From: an uncultured Odoribacter sp. | GTDB taxonomy: Bacteria; Bacteroidota; Bacteroidia; Bacteroidales; Marinifilaceae | NCBI GenBank assembly: GCA_944321165.1 | Contig: CALUKE010000004.1 | Span: 186,001 to 250,000, forward strand | DNA: 64,000 nt | Direction of reading: 5' to 3' | Notes under the pieces: generated by a model | What the model was told of the DNA's origin: nothing | The model's input: the letters and a program-made list of their open reading frames with translations, nothing else | Database searches by the model: none | Part shown: positions 20,943-29,316 of the stretch, piece after piece | Position numbering within the stretch: position 1 is the stretch's first letter | How the letters are laid out: the number at the start of each line of letters is the position of its first letter | Made by a program: the position numbers and the translations under genes

Positions 20943-21710
20943 TCAATAAGAATAAACAGATCCCTTATAAGTGATCTGCAAAGAACGATTGTTGTCGGAA
21001 AGTACTTTCATCTCCGCTTTCACAATTTCTTCCTGTCGGGAAAAAGTATCCTTCAGCCTCAAATACAGCAGCCCCTTGTCGAACAGATACCTGCTGTCAG
21101 AAAAACGAATCAGGGACTCTGCGATTTCAAAATTCAGCAAACTCGCATCCTCGGCCAAACTCCGGCCTGCACCGGAAACCACCCAGTCTCCGTCATAAAA
21201 ATTACGGGGAATCCCTTCACTGTTATAATCGATCTTCAACTGAGCATCAGACACCCAGTTCCGATTGATCACCGTTGCTACGGAAAAATTCCAGCTTCTC
21301 AGGTTCGAACAGACAATGGTCACCGTCCCCTCATAGGGAGGAGCATAACCGATGATTTTCCATTCTGCCGTCTCGGTCGTCAACGCCAGATCATCCGTGA
21401 TGATCCGGAAAACGGTATCCTGTCCCTTCAGGCCCACCCATTCCTGATCGCTCATCCGGCAAAGATCATATTCCGGAAAAGTTTCTCTCATTTCCCCGCC
21501 GCACTTCTCCAAATCCGTCAAATAGGCATTCATCCGCAAGGCCAGATCCCAAAAAGACATCAGAGAAGCCATATTACTTTCCACATAATCGTAATTCTGC
21601 TTCCCGGTCTGATATCCCGTATGAGCATCGTAACCGTCCTCTTCCGAACAGGCGCTCGTCACTTCCACCAGCACAAACAACGACAACAAATAAAACAAAA
21701 ACCTAATCAT
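20943..21710 (-). CDS. Lipoprotein of unknown function
   Basis: The start at 21710 gives 255 residues with a clear lipoprotein signal (hydrophobic 2-15, lipobox ending at Cys21, 'EVTSACSEEDG'). An upstream in-frame ATG at 21755 would add 15 residues without a signal function. The mature part is mostly beta-strand in character ('TVTIVCSNLRSWNFSVATVINRNW', 'LLYLRLKDTFSRQEEIVKAEMK'), with an N-terminal helix. I do not recognise a family. It lies about 100 bp downstream of the CYTH gene on the same strand and could be the last gene of that operon, although the gap allows its own promoter. Confidence 0.75.
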   Translation of the reverse strand: MIRFLFYLLSLFVLVEVTSACSEEDGYDAHTGYQTGKQNYDYVESNMASLMSFWDLALRMNAYLTDLEKCGGEMRETFPEYDLCRMSDQEWVGLKGQDTVFRIITDDLALTTETAEWKIIGYAPPYEGTVTIVCSNLRSWNFSVATVINRNWVSDAQLKIDYNSEGIPRNFYDGDWVVSGAGRSLAEDASLLNFEIAESLIRFSDSRYLFDKGLLYLRLKDTFSRQEEIVKAEMKVLSDNNRSLQITYKGSVYSY

Positions 21711-21808
21711 TTTTAAGCGCACAATATTTTGTGTAAAATTACAAAAAATATCCAAACAAACAAAATAAAAAATCAGGTCCGTTTTCCAAGATTGTGATTT
21801 TCAGAGAG

Positions 21809-22279
21809 TCACGACCATTTTCTGTAGGGACACCGGGCCAGACTGGCATTGTAATAGCGCCGATCACCGGTCACTTCCGGTCCTAACCACTCGGGGTGTT
21901 CGAAAGACTCATCCCCGCTTTTCAGTTCGACCTCCGCCACCACCAGGCCCTCGTTTTCGCCCAGAAACTCATCCACCTCGAAGAGATGAGTGCCGACCGG
22001 CACCAGGTGGCGAATCTTATCGATCACCCCCGGTTCGCACAGTGCCAGCAATTCCCGGGCTTCGCCGGCAGGGATCTCCTTTTCCCATTCATAGCGACTC
22101 AGCCCGGAAACATCGCTCTTTCCCTTGATCGTCAGATAGCCCTTCTCTCCCTTCAGGCGCACCCGTACCGTCCGTTCAGGCACCGAGGAAAGATATCCCT
22201 GTGTGATCCGCACAGACTGCCGGACCTGTGACTGAAAGGCGCCCCGTACCAAAAACTTTCTTTCAATTTCCTGTGCCAT
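21809..22279 (-). CDS. CYTH-domain protein (triphosphate tunnel metalloenzyme family)
   Basis: A 156-residue protein that is one CYTH domain. The defining N-terminal ExExK motif is present as 'EIERKFLV' (residues 4-11), followed by 'ITQGYLSS', 'TVRVRLKGEKGYLTIKGKS', 'YEWEKEIP' and 'FEVDEFLGENEGLVVAEVELKS', the alternating charged strands that line the tunnel. Family members hydrolyse tripolyphosphate or nucleoside triphosphates; a few are adenylate cyclases. This size is typical of the stand-alone bacterial group. It begins 6 bp after the stop of the 2231-residue aminotransferase/kinase-like gene, so the two are almost certainly cotranscribed and probably act on related phosphorylated compounds. 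Confidence 0.9.
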   Translation of the reverse strand: MAQEIERKFLVRGAFQSQVRQSVRITQGYLSSVPERTVRVRLKGEKGYLTIKGKSDVSGLSRYEWEKEIPAGEARELLALCEPGVIDKIRHLVPVGTHLFEVDEFLGENEGLVVAEVELKSGDESFEHPEWLGPEVTGDRRYYNASLARCPYRKWS

Positions 22280-22285
22280 CGTTTT

Positions 22286-25200
22286 TTATTTTTTCTTTCC
22301 GCGCACCGCGGTTTTCTTTTCCTTTTCCACCTCCGCTACCGGATTCCGTTCTGCCTCCAGGAATCTCACCACCGCATACTTCGCCGCAGCAATTGTTTCC
22401 CGGTTCACCTTCTCGATCACACTGCCGCGGGCCACATCCTCCGTCGTCACATACCCCTCCATCAGCAGCAGCTGCACGATCATATTGTTGACATTCGTCT
22501 CCTCGCTATATCCTTCGGCTACATACAGCTTCTCCATATGCTCGGCAAACTCCCGGGCAAATTCGGGGTAGTTCGGCAGACTCATCAGCTCTTCGAACGT
22601 CTCGCTGAAACTGCTCAACTCGATATTCAGGTTCGGATTCACCAGCAGCGGACTGAATTCCTGCTTCGGATCTACCGGCCGGAAATTCACCAGATTGCCC
22701 ATATCCACCTTTTTCGTAATATCGTCCATACGCCGGTAATCCGCCTTCTTCATGTTCTCCAGCTGATAGATAAAGAAATTATACCGCCACAGTTCCGAAC
22801 TGTTCATCTCTCCTTTGAAAATATGGCGATACTTCTCGTTCAACAGCCGTTTCACCCGAATCTTCCCTTCGTTGATCTCCGGCCGGTTGATCCGTACCTC
22901 CTGGATCATCCGTTTCAGTTCCATCGCCGCCTTCTGCGGTCCGGTGATTTCCCGTCCCTTCTTGCCGATCTCCGTCGACAGCATGCCGCACTGGATATTC
23001 CGGGCTTTTCCCCGGCCGTCGGCCCCGCCCCGCATCACCCGCACCAGGTTCATCACCGATTCCAGCTGTCCCTCCTCGGCAACAAAAGGCTGTCCGCCGG
23101 GGGTACTGGCCAGCGAGTCGAAGATGGCGCTGAACATCCGGCGGTCGATCCGCATCTCCGTCGTTTCCCCTTCTCCATATGCCACCGTCGCGATGAAACG
23201 GTTCTGAATCATATCGAACGCCACCGTCCGGATCGTATACACCACTCCGTCCCGTTTGAACTGCTTGCCGTCGAAAATCAGATTCACCACCTCCGTCAGG
23301 TTGATCTTGTCCAGCAGCTTATACGAAGAGGCCAGGTAATACTGCTTCTCGCTCTCCACATAATCCCAGTCCAGGATATCGTCCAGGTAATTCCCGTGCC
23401 GGGCCATCACCTCCACGATGTGCTTATCCGCCGTATAGCGTTTCAACGTCCGCTGGAAATTCGGTCCGTCCTGACTGGTCGCCTTCTCCTTCCGTTCGCC
23501 GTGAGCATCCATATACAGCAAAAAATTCTCCGGATTATCCACCCGCGTAATTCCGGCCTCCTCCTTCGAATAATTGCCGGCACTCAGCATGATATCGATC
23601 TTGTACGGCATCGTAATGTCGCACATGCCGCTCACCGTACTCCGTGAGTTCAGGTCCTCCACATTGCTGTCGGCGCTGCTCTCGAACAGGTACTTATAAT
23701 ATTTGATATAATCCGGGTCGAAATCCGTCGTTCGCGAAAAATCGCCCACTTCCGTCCCGATGCCGTACAGATTGCCCTCGGCATCCTGGAATTCGTGGAA
23801 CATATCCCCCGCAATCAGTTTCACGGAGCGCACCCCCTCCAGGTTATTCCTCAGCCATTTCAGGATAAAGGCCGCGATCATCTCTGACTTTCCAACCCCG
23901 CTGTCTCCGTTGATTTCCACGACAAAAATGCTGCCGTCGTTTTCCTCCACGGCAAACAGCGAGCCGTGCCGCGGATTGCCTCCGATCTCCTTGATCTTCT
24001 CGTTGATCACCGTCAGCCGGGGTTTCTTCACATCCCCGAAATAATCCACCTTCTGTTTCAACGGCGTCACAATCGTCTTGATATTCCCGTTCGGTCCCGG
24101 AATATCGAAATAACCGATCTGCGGGAAAGAAATCAACTTCTCCGGAGCCCCCAGAAAACTGATCACATCCGGTACGAAACGGGTGATATCCTCCAGCGAG
24201 ATATCCTCCGTATAATTCAGGCGGTAATTATCCGTCAGGTACTTCAGATAGCCTTTCTGGAAAATCACCAGTTCCTTCACCATCCCGTGTTTCACCACCT
24301 TGCAGCGGTAATCGTCCGAATCCATATTACCGATAAAACGGGCCAGGCGGTGGATAAAAAATGCCGAATCCGGCCGCAGGTCCAGCAGCTTCAGATAATC
24401 ATTCGGTCCTGCCTCCTCCGTCAGTTCCTTCGGCCGGGTCGTCAGGCGGTCCACCTTGTGGAAGGGATACTCCCGTTTCTTCGCATCCGTCACGATGCGG
24501 GTATGCTCCTGCACCGGCTGTTCCGACGAGATCACCCCGCACTTCTGCATCAGCTCATTGATCCATTTCATCCGACCGCCGTCGAAGGTCTCCAGCACCT
24601 TGTTCTCCATCTCGAATCCCTTGTAAATAGAGATGCCGTGTTGCACCATCTCGTTCACACTCGAATTCTGTTTCATAAACGCCGTTTCCACCAGCCGCAC
24701 CAGGGTATGCGTATAGCGCTTGTAATAATCCGTCCCCTTCGTGCGCTTGATCATACTGATATAAAACAGCACCACTTTCCGGCTCACCCGGTGGATCTCC
24801 TTCTCCGCCACCTTGATATCCCGGCGGCGCATGATATAGTCATTCACATCCTTCAGTTGCGAAGGCATGATCTCCGTAATAAACTCCTCGGTAAACATCT
24901 TCACCTCCCCGTCCTCGCAGGCCTCGATCCGGTCGCTGAAATACTTCAGCTTGGCCGACACCAGACGGTAAAACGAGTGGTCGTTATGCAGCAGATAGAG
25001 GAACAGAATCTGGTCCGTCACCGCCATATGCTCCCGGTGGATTCCCGCCGCAATCGAATCCATGATATAGCCCATGCAGCGTTGTGCCAGCAGAGTCTCC
25101 CGGAACTCCGGCAGCGCCCGCAGGCGGTTGATAAACTCATCCACCCAGATCTGCAGGTTCAGATCGCTCAGCCGGATGCCGATGATCTCCTCGAACATCT

Positions 25201-28200
25201 CCCCGGCCACCCGCACGATCTCCTTCCTGCTGGGTTCCAGACTTTCCTTCTCAAACGGCAAGTTGAAATGCAGCAAGATCTCGCGGATATACTTCTTGAG
25301 GATCACATTGATTCCTTCCAGTTTCGACTTGTCCAGTTCGGGATGGCCCGTCGCGTCGATCGCCAGAATCTTCACCTTGCTGTCCGAAAACAGCAGGTGT
25401 TCCATCTCGATCAGGATCTCCCGCATCACATTCTTCTCCATCGGATCATCCAACACATTGTAATTCGGCTGGAACGTCTTCTTATTCGTGATATACTTCA
25501 AGATCACCGCCTTGCTGTACTTCGAGCTCACCGTATTGAAATCCAGGTCCGCAATCGCCGGTATCTGCTTATAGATCTGTGCCAGCAGATTCTCATACAC
25601 CTTGGTAAAGGCCGAGCTGCGGATAAACTCAAACACATCCCGGCACGAACCGATCTTGTCGCCGTGCAGTTCGATCACCGAATTCACCGAGCGGTCGATG
25701 GTCGTAATACTCACCCCGCTGCGTTCCGGAGAGGCATGATACAGCGTCCGGATATCCCGGATCTGCAAAGACGGAGCCTTATCCTTCCGGTACTTCGCCG
25801 ACAGCGGATAATCCGCGATCACCTCATCGATCAGCTCCTGCACCTTCGCACAGGCAAACAGCTCCTCCAGAATCACCTGGCTCTCCACCTCCTTATAGGC
25901 CGGATCCTGCCGTTTCGCCGCAAAGCGGGTCCAGTACTTCACAAAAATCGTAAACCCGTCCTCCAGTTCATACTTAAACACCTGCTTGCTCTCCTCCGTA
26001 TCCGCCAGGAAACCGCCGATCGCAAAGCGCACCAGTCCCGTCGGGTAGGGTACTGCCGCAATTCCCCGGTGCAACGCCAGATACTGGCAGAAACAGAGCA
26101 GATCGGCATACGAGCATCCCTCTCCCACCCGGAAATTAAACAGATAAGAGCCGTCCGAGGGCAGGCAGGTCACCTCCGTCCCCTCAAACCGCGCCAACAC
26201 CCGGGCCGCCACCTCCTTCGCCCAACTCATCCGCTGCAGCGACTCCGTACGGAAATTCTTATTCACCCGGAAGCGGTTCAGGTTCTCCACCAACCGTTTC
26301 TGATAATAGACAAAAAACGGTTCCTGGTGATACTTAAAATCATCCGGCAGCGCCAGAATATCCAGTTTATCCAGAGCCACCAGTTCATCCAGCAGAAACA
26401 GGTAGAGGGGACTGCCCTCAAAACCGGCCGTCTTGTGCAGCTGCCGGTTCGCCACGCTGTTGGCATTCGACTGCTCGGTCCGTCCGATCTGGTCATTGAT
26501 AAAGCGCACCAGTGTCTCCTTGATCTTAAATCGGGAGGCATTCTTCGGCAACTCGCTTTCCAGGGTATCCTTGATTTTCTTCGCCACCTGGGCAATCTCC
26601 AGCAGGTTATTCAACATCAGCAGCGAATTGTTATTGCCGTGCGAGCTGGCGTTGTGCTGACGGACAAACTCCGCCACCGCAGCTGCCTGCGGTGTCACGG
26701 CCAGGGCCCCCAAGCGGTCGCCGGTGGCCGACAGATTCTTGGTCGTCGACAGCGACGACACCGCCCGGATATTCGACTGGGCGTTGATATTATTGATGAT
26801 ATAACGTGAAATCGTCCGCCATTTCGGCATTTGCTTATCCGTCACTTTCACACTGTCCGCATACGCCTCGTCCAGGAAAAGGGTGATCTTACAGGTATTC
26901 ATCAGCTTCAGGAAAGCATTCAGCACCTCCGTATTGAAATCCGTATACCCCGTCGGATTGTTCGGATCATTGATCAGGATCGTCGTATTCTCGCAGAACA
27001 GATCCCACAGACTACCGCTGTCATCGAACAGCGACAGCGTCGACTTGATGCGCAACAGTTTGTCCGTCAAGCGCTCATACGCTAACCGTCCGTCCGGCAG
27101 GTTCTCGATCTCTATATCGAACGGATTGATATCGAAGGCATCGTCCGGCAGCAGGTCCTTATACTCCCAGGCCTGCATTGCATTGTATATAATATACGGT
27201 TTCGGTCTTCCGTTCGGGTTAAACAGCAGATCCCGGATAATCATCTGCACCGAATCGGACACCGACGTCTGCTCCAGATTACCCAGGGCCGACAGGAACT
27301 CCTTCACCACATTCTGGTCCGCCTCGGGCAGCGCCCGGTACTTCTCCCGGATGCCCAGGTCATTCAGGAAATTGTCATACCGTCCCTTGTTGTTCGCATC
27401 GTTATCCACCTTCGTGATATAGGCCTGATATTTCTCCAGAAACAGGTTGATGCCGAAATTCTTGTGGAAATGATTTTTCAGCGTCCGTTCATAATTACTG
27501 GGGATAATACCCAAAATCAGCTCACAGGCCTTATACACCTTCTCTTCCAGCCGGTGCAACGGTTTCTGCAACAGATAACTCCCAAAAGTGCGGATCTGGT
27601 TCCGTCCTCCCCCCTCCAGCACACTCAGCACCTGTATCTGCGGGCTGTCGGAATAAAAATACTGCCGGATGCGGCTTTCGAACTCATCGATCAGCTCGCG
27701 GGTCTGCACCTGCCGTTTCTCCTCCTTGTGGCAATTCTCCAGAAAATAGATAAAATCCCGCAGTTTCTCCAGCGAATACTTATCCTGCACGATCTTGCGC
27801 GAAAACATATCCAGTTTGAACACATTCAGGCGTTTCACGGCATCCTCCGTCGTTCCGATCTGTTCCGTCAGGATCTGCCGGATTTCCGCCTCATACTCCC
27901 GGATCTGCGCCTCGATCTTCTCCCGGAACTCCACTAAGAAAGAAGGGTTCACATTCTCCAGGATCAGCCGCAGATTCAGCTGCGTATTCGCCGGCGACCC
28001 CAGTTTCTTCGTATGCACCTTGTTCAATGTATTGATAATGCCGTTGTGGAAACAGAACACCAACGACGTATTCGAACTGCGCGATTCCCGCGAATCGTCC
28101 ACGATCACCAGACGGGTCAGCAGCGGGAACCACTTCTCTCCGGAAAAGGGGTTCACCCGCATGTGACGGGCCTTCACCACAAACACCGAAGTCGTATCCA

Positions 28201-28981
28201 CGCTCATCCGTTCGAACAGCTCCTCTGCCGACGGATTCTCCATCACCTGCACACTGTTTCGGCCAAACACATCACCCCGGATCAGGCTCACCGCCTTATC
28301 CGCATTTCCCGACACCACCGTCGTGATCATCCCGTTCAGTCCCTTGAAATTCACGGCCCAACGCATCCGGTTCAGAAAGTCCGCCTTCTCCGCTCCCGTC
28401 GTGTAGTGGGTACTCTGGCTGATCATCTGCTCAAGCGTATCCATCAGGTAATTCCAGTGGGCCTCATTCAGATCGCCCGTCACCCCAATCACATCGCGAT
28501 ACTTCCGCAGGTCGCGCACCTGGCCACCCAGCTGCACCTGCGAAATAAACTCGATGTGACTGCTGCGCACCGGGGGTATCCCCACCGAAAAATCATGTGT
28601 ATCCTTGATATTCTTCAGGAGAATCTTCTCATCCGGATTCACCGTTTCCGTATCCAGGCACTCATTGATCTTCCTGACAAACTCTGCCCGCCGTCCGCTC
28701 AGTTCGAATGCCTTCGAATCATTATGCGGACAAAGCATCAGCGACACATCCGTATAGCCCGGAATATCCTCCCGGAACTTCAGCAGATAGCGGTTGATCT
28801 CCGACTGCTGTGCCGTCGGATCATCCGGTTCCTCAAAACAAAGCTTTACAAAACTGGTCAGGTTGTCATAAATATGCCGCGGCAGAAAAATCTCTGCCCG
28901 TTCCCCCAACGATTCATAAAGATTCAATAATTGCCGGGCCTCATTGCTCAGAAACGCCCTCGGTTCTCCTTTGATTTTCAT
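22286..28981 (-). CDS. Giant fusion protein: fold-type I PLP aminotransferase plus HPrK/PEPCK-like P-loop domain
   Basis: A 2231-residue protein without signal peptide or membrane segment. Residues 1-590 are of unknown, largely helical character. Residues about 590-1000 are a class I/II aminotransferase-like domain: 'NDPNNPTG' (671-678), 'LFLDEAYADS' (701-710, with D704 and Y707), PLP lysine K748 in 'LSTTKNLSATGDRLG', phosphate-binding R756 and the substrate carboxylate arginine R985 in 'TGLVRFAIGG'. All key residues are kept, so it should bind PLP. Residues 1000-1660 are helical and unassigned. Residues about 1670-1900 hold a Walker A 'GDSGVGKSE' (1692-1700), whose form recalls HPr kinase, followed by 'LIAGDMFHEF' and 'IDIMLSAGNY', which recall the PEPCK/HPrK superfamily. 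The C terminus ends in a Lys-rich tail. The substrate and reaction are unknown. It is followed by a CYTH gene and preceded by an attenuator-like leader. Confidence 0.88.
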   Translation of the reverse strand: MKIKGEPRAFLSNEARQLLNLYESLGERAEIFLPRHIYDNLTSFVKLCFEEPDDPTAQQSEINRYLLKFREDIPGYTDVSLMLCPHNDSKAFELSGRRAEFVRKINECLDTETVNPDEKILLKNIKDTHDFSVGIPPVRSSHIEFISQVQLGGQVRDLRKYRDVIGVTGDLNEAHWNYLMDTLEQMISQSTHYTTGAEKADFLNRMRWAVNFKGLNGMITTVVSGNADKAVSLIRGDVFGRNSVQVMENPSAEELFERMSVDTTSVFVVKARHMRVNPFSGEKWFPLLTRLVIVDDSRESRSSNTSLVFCFHNGIINTLNKVHTKKLGSPANTQLNLRLILENVNPSFLVEFREKIEAQIREYEAEIRQILTEQIGTTEDAVKRLNVFKLDMFSRKIVQDKYSLEKLRDFIYFLENCHKEEKRQVQTRELIDEFESRIRQYFYSDSPQIQVLSVLEGGGRNQIRTFGSYLLQKPLHRLEEKVYKACELILGIIPSNYERTLKNHFHKNFGINLFLEKYQAYITKVDNDANNKGRYDNFLNDLGIREKYRALPEADQNVVKEFLSALGNLEQTSVSDSVQMIIRDLLFNPNGRPKPYIIYNAMQAWEYKDLLPDDAFDINPFDIEIENLPDGRLAYERLTDKLLRIKSTLSLFDDSGSLWDLFCENTTILINDPNNPTGYTDFNTEVLNAFLKLMNTCKITLFLDEAYADSVKVTDKQMPKWRTISRYIINNINAQSNIRAVSSLSTTKNLSATGDRLGALAVTPQAAAVAEFVRQHNASSHGNNNSLLMLNNLLEIAQVAKKIKDTLESELPKNASRFKIKETLVRFINDQIGRTEQSNANSVANRQLHKTAGFEGSPLYLFLLDELVALDKLDILALPDDFKYHQEPFFVYYQKRLVENLNRFRVNKNFRTESLQRMSWAKEVAARVLARFEGTEVTCLPSDGSYLFNFRVGEGCSYADLLCFCQYLALHRGIAAVPYPTGLVRFAIGGFLADTEESKQVFKYELEDGFTIFVKYWTRFAAKRQDPAYKEVESQVILEELFACAKVQELIDEVIADYPLSAKYRKDKAPSLQIRDIRTLYHASPERSGVSITTIDRSVNSVIELHGDKIGSCRDVFEFIRSSAFTKVYENLLAQIYKQIPAIADLDFNTVSSKYSKAVILKYITNKKTFQPNYNVLDDPMEKNVMREILIEMEHLLFSDSKVKILAIDATGHPELDKSKLEGINVILKKYIREILLHFNLPFEKESLEPSRKEIVRVAGEMFEEIIGIRLSDLNLQIWVDEFINRLRALPEFRETLLAQRCMGYIMDSIAAGIHREHMAVTDQILFLYLLHNDHSFYRLVSAKLKYFSDRIEACEDGEVKMFTEEFITEIMPSQLKDVNDYIMRRRDIKVAEKEIHRVSRKVVLFYISMIKRTKGTDYYKRYTHTLVRLVETAFMKQNSSVNEMVQHGISIYKGFEMENKVLETFDGGRMKWINELMQKCGVISSEQPVQEHTRIVTDAKKREYPFHKVDRLTTRPKELTEEAGPNDYLKLLDLRPDSAFFIHRLARFIGNMDSDDYRCKVVKHGMVKELVIFQKGYLKYLTDNYRLNYTEDISLEDITRFVPDVISFLGAPEKLISFPQIGYFDIPGPNGNIKTIVTPLKQKVDYFGDVKKPRLTVINEKIKEIGGNPRHGSLFAVEENDGSIFVVEINGDSGVGKSEMIAAFILKWLRNNLEGVRSVKLIAGDMFHEFQDAEGNLYGIGTEVGDFSRTTDFDPDYIKYYKYLFESSADSNVEDLNSRSTVSGMCDITMPYKIDIMLSAGNYSKEEAGITRVDNPENFLLYMDAHGERKEKATSQDGPNFQRTLKRYTADKHIVEVMARHGNYLDDILDWDYVESEKQYYLASSYKLLDKINLTEVVNLIFDGKQFKRDGVVYTIRTVAFDMIQNRFIATVAYGEGETTEMRIDRRMFSAIFDSLASTPGGQPFVAEEGQLESVMNLVRVMRGGADGRGKARNIQCGMLSTEIGKKGREITGPQKAAMELKRMIQEVRINRPEINEGKIRVKRLLNEKYRHIFKGEMNSSELWRYNFFIYQLENMKKADYRRMDDITKKVDMGNLVNFRPVDPKQEFSPLLVNPNLNIELSSFSETFEELMSLPNYPEFAREFAEHMEKLYVAEGYSEETNVNNMIVQLLLMEGYVTTEDVARGSVIEKVNRETIAAAKYAVVRFLEAERNPVAEVEKEKKTAVRGKKK

Positions 28982-29002
28982 TGTACGGTTTTAGTTTATC
29001 AA

Positions 29003-29033
29003 TCAAAAAAAAAGCCCGCCTTTCAGCGAGCTT
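29003..29033 (-). terminator. Intrinsic terminator in the leader of the giant gene (attenuator)
   Basis: On the minus strand AAGCTCGC (29033-29026) pairs with GCGGGCTT (29019-29012; one G-T wobble) around a 6-nt loop, followed by about eight T residues. Only about 20 nt separate the T run from the start codon of the giant gene, too little for a promoter, so transcription of that gene must pass through this terminator. Confidence 0.7.
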
Positions 29034-29036
29034 CCC

Positions 29037-29126
29037 TTATTCCTTCCCTTCTTTTATGCCAACAGAAGCCCGCAACGTAATTCTACGTTTAAAATTATCA
29101 TTGCGTTTCATCATGGTTGACATCAT
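29037..29126 (-). CDS. Possible 29-residue leader peptide
   Basis: A short open frame begins MMSTMMKRNDNFKRR and ends GIKEGKE, stopping 3 nt before the terminator stem. It is basic, with four Arg and five Lys codons. A GAGGAAAA sequence lies about 10 nt upstream of the first ATG as a possible ribosome-binding site. Its codons 18-21 contain GCGGGCTT, an exact copy of the 3' arm of the terminator. It could be a regulatory leader peptide or a small protein in its own right. Translation is not proven. Confidence 0.4.
   Translation of the reverse strand: MMSTMMKRNDNFKRRITLRASVGIKEGKE
29066..29073 (-). promoter_or_regulatory. Antiterminator arm in the giant-gene leader
   Basis: The minus strand reads GCGGGCTT, identical to the terminator's 3' arm, and could pair with AAGCTCGC (29033-29026) instead, preventing the terminator. 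A small AACGTA/TACGTT hairpin (29074-29089) lies just upstream. The remaining gap up to 29316 shows a near-consensus -7 box (complement of 29155-29162, one mismatch) and nothing else I can assign. Confidence 0.45.
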
Positions 29127-29316
29127 AAGAATATCGTTTTCCTCAATTTTGGTACAATATTAAAAATTAATATGCTAAAAATGAAGCCCTTGTTAAAGAA
29201 AAGCAAACTTTTTGTTAGAAAACGTTTGAAAAAACCAGAAACATACAAGATGTATAATTTACAACATCCACTGGTTATATATTTCTACCAATATCAATGA
29301 AAACGTCAGTTTCATC

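Noticed and set aside
23966-26809. A 947-codon open frame on the plus strand, antisense to the giant gene
   Set aside because: It is arginine-, histidine- and leucine-rich with no recognisable domain and lies fully inside a frame with clear catalytic motifs. Long antisense frames are expected where the sense gene has biased third positions.
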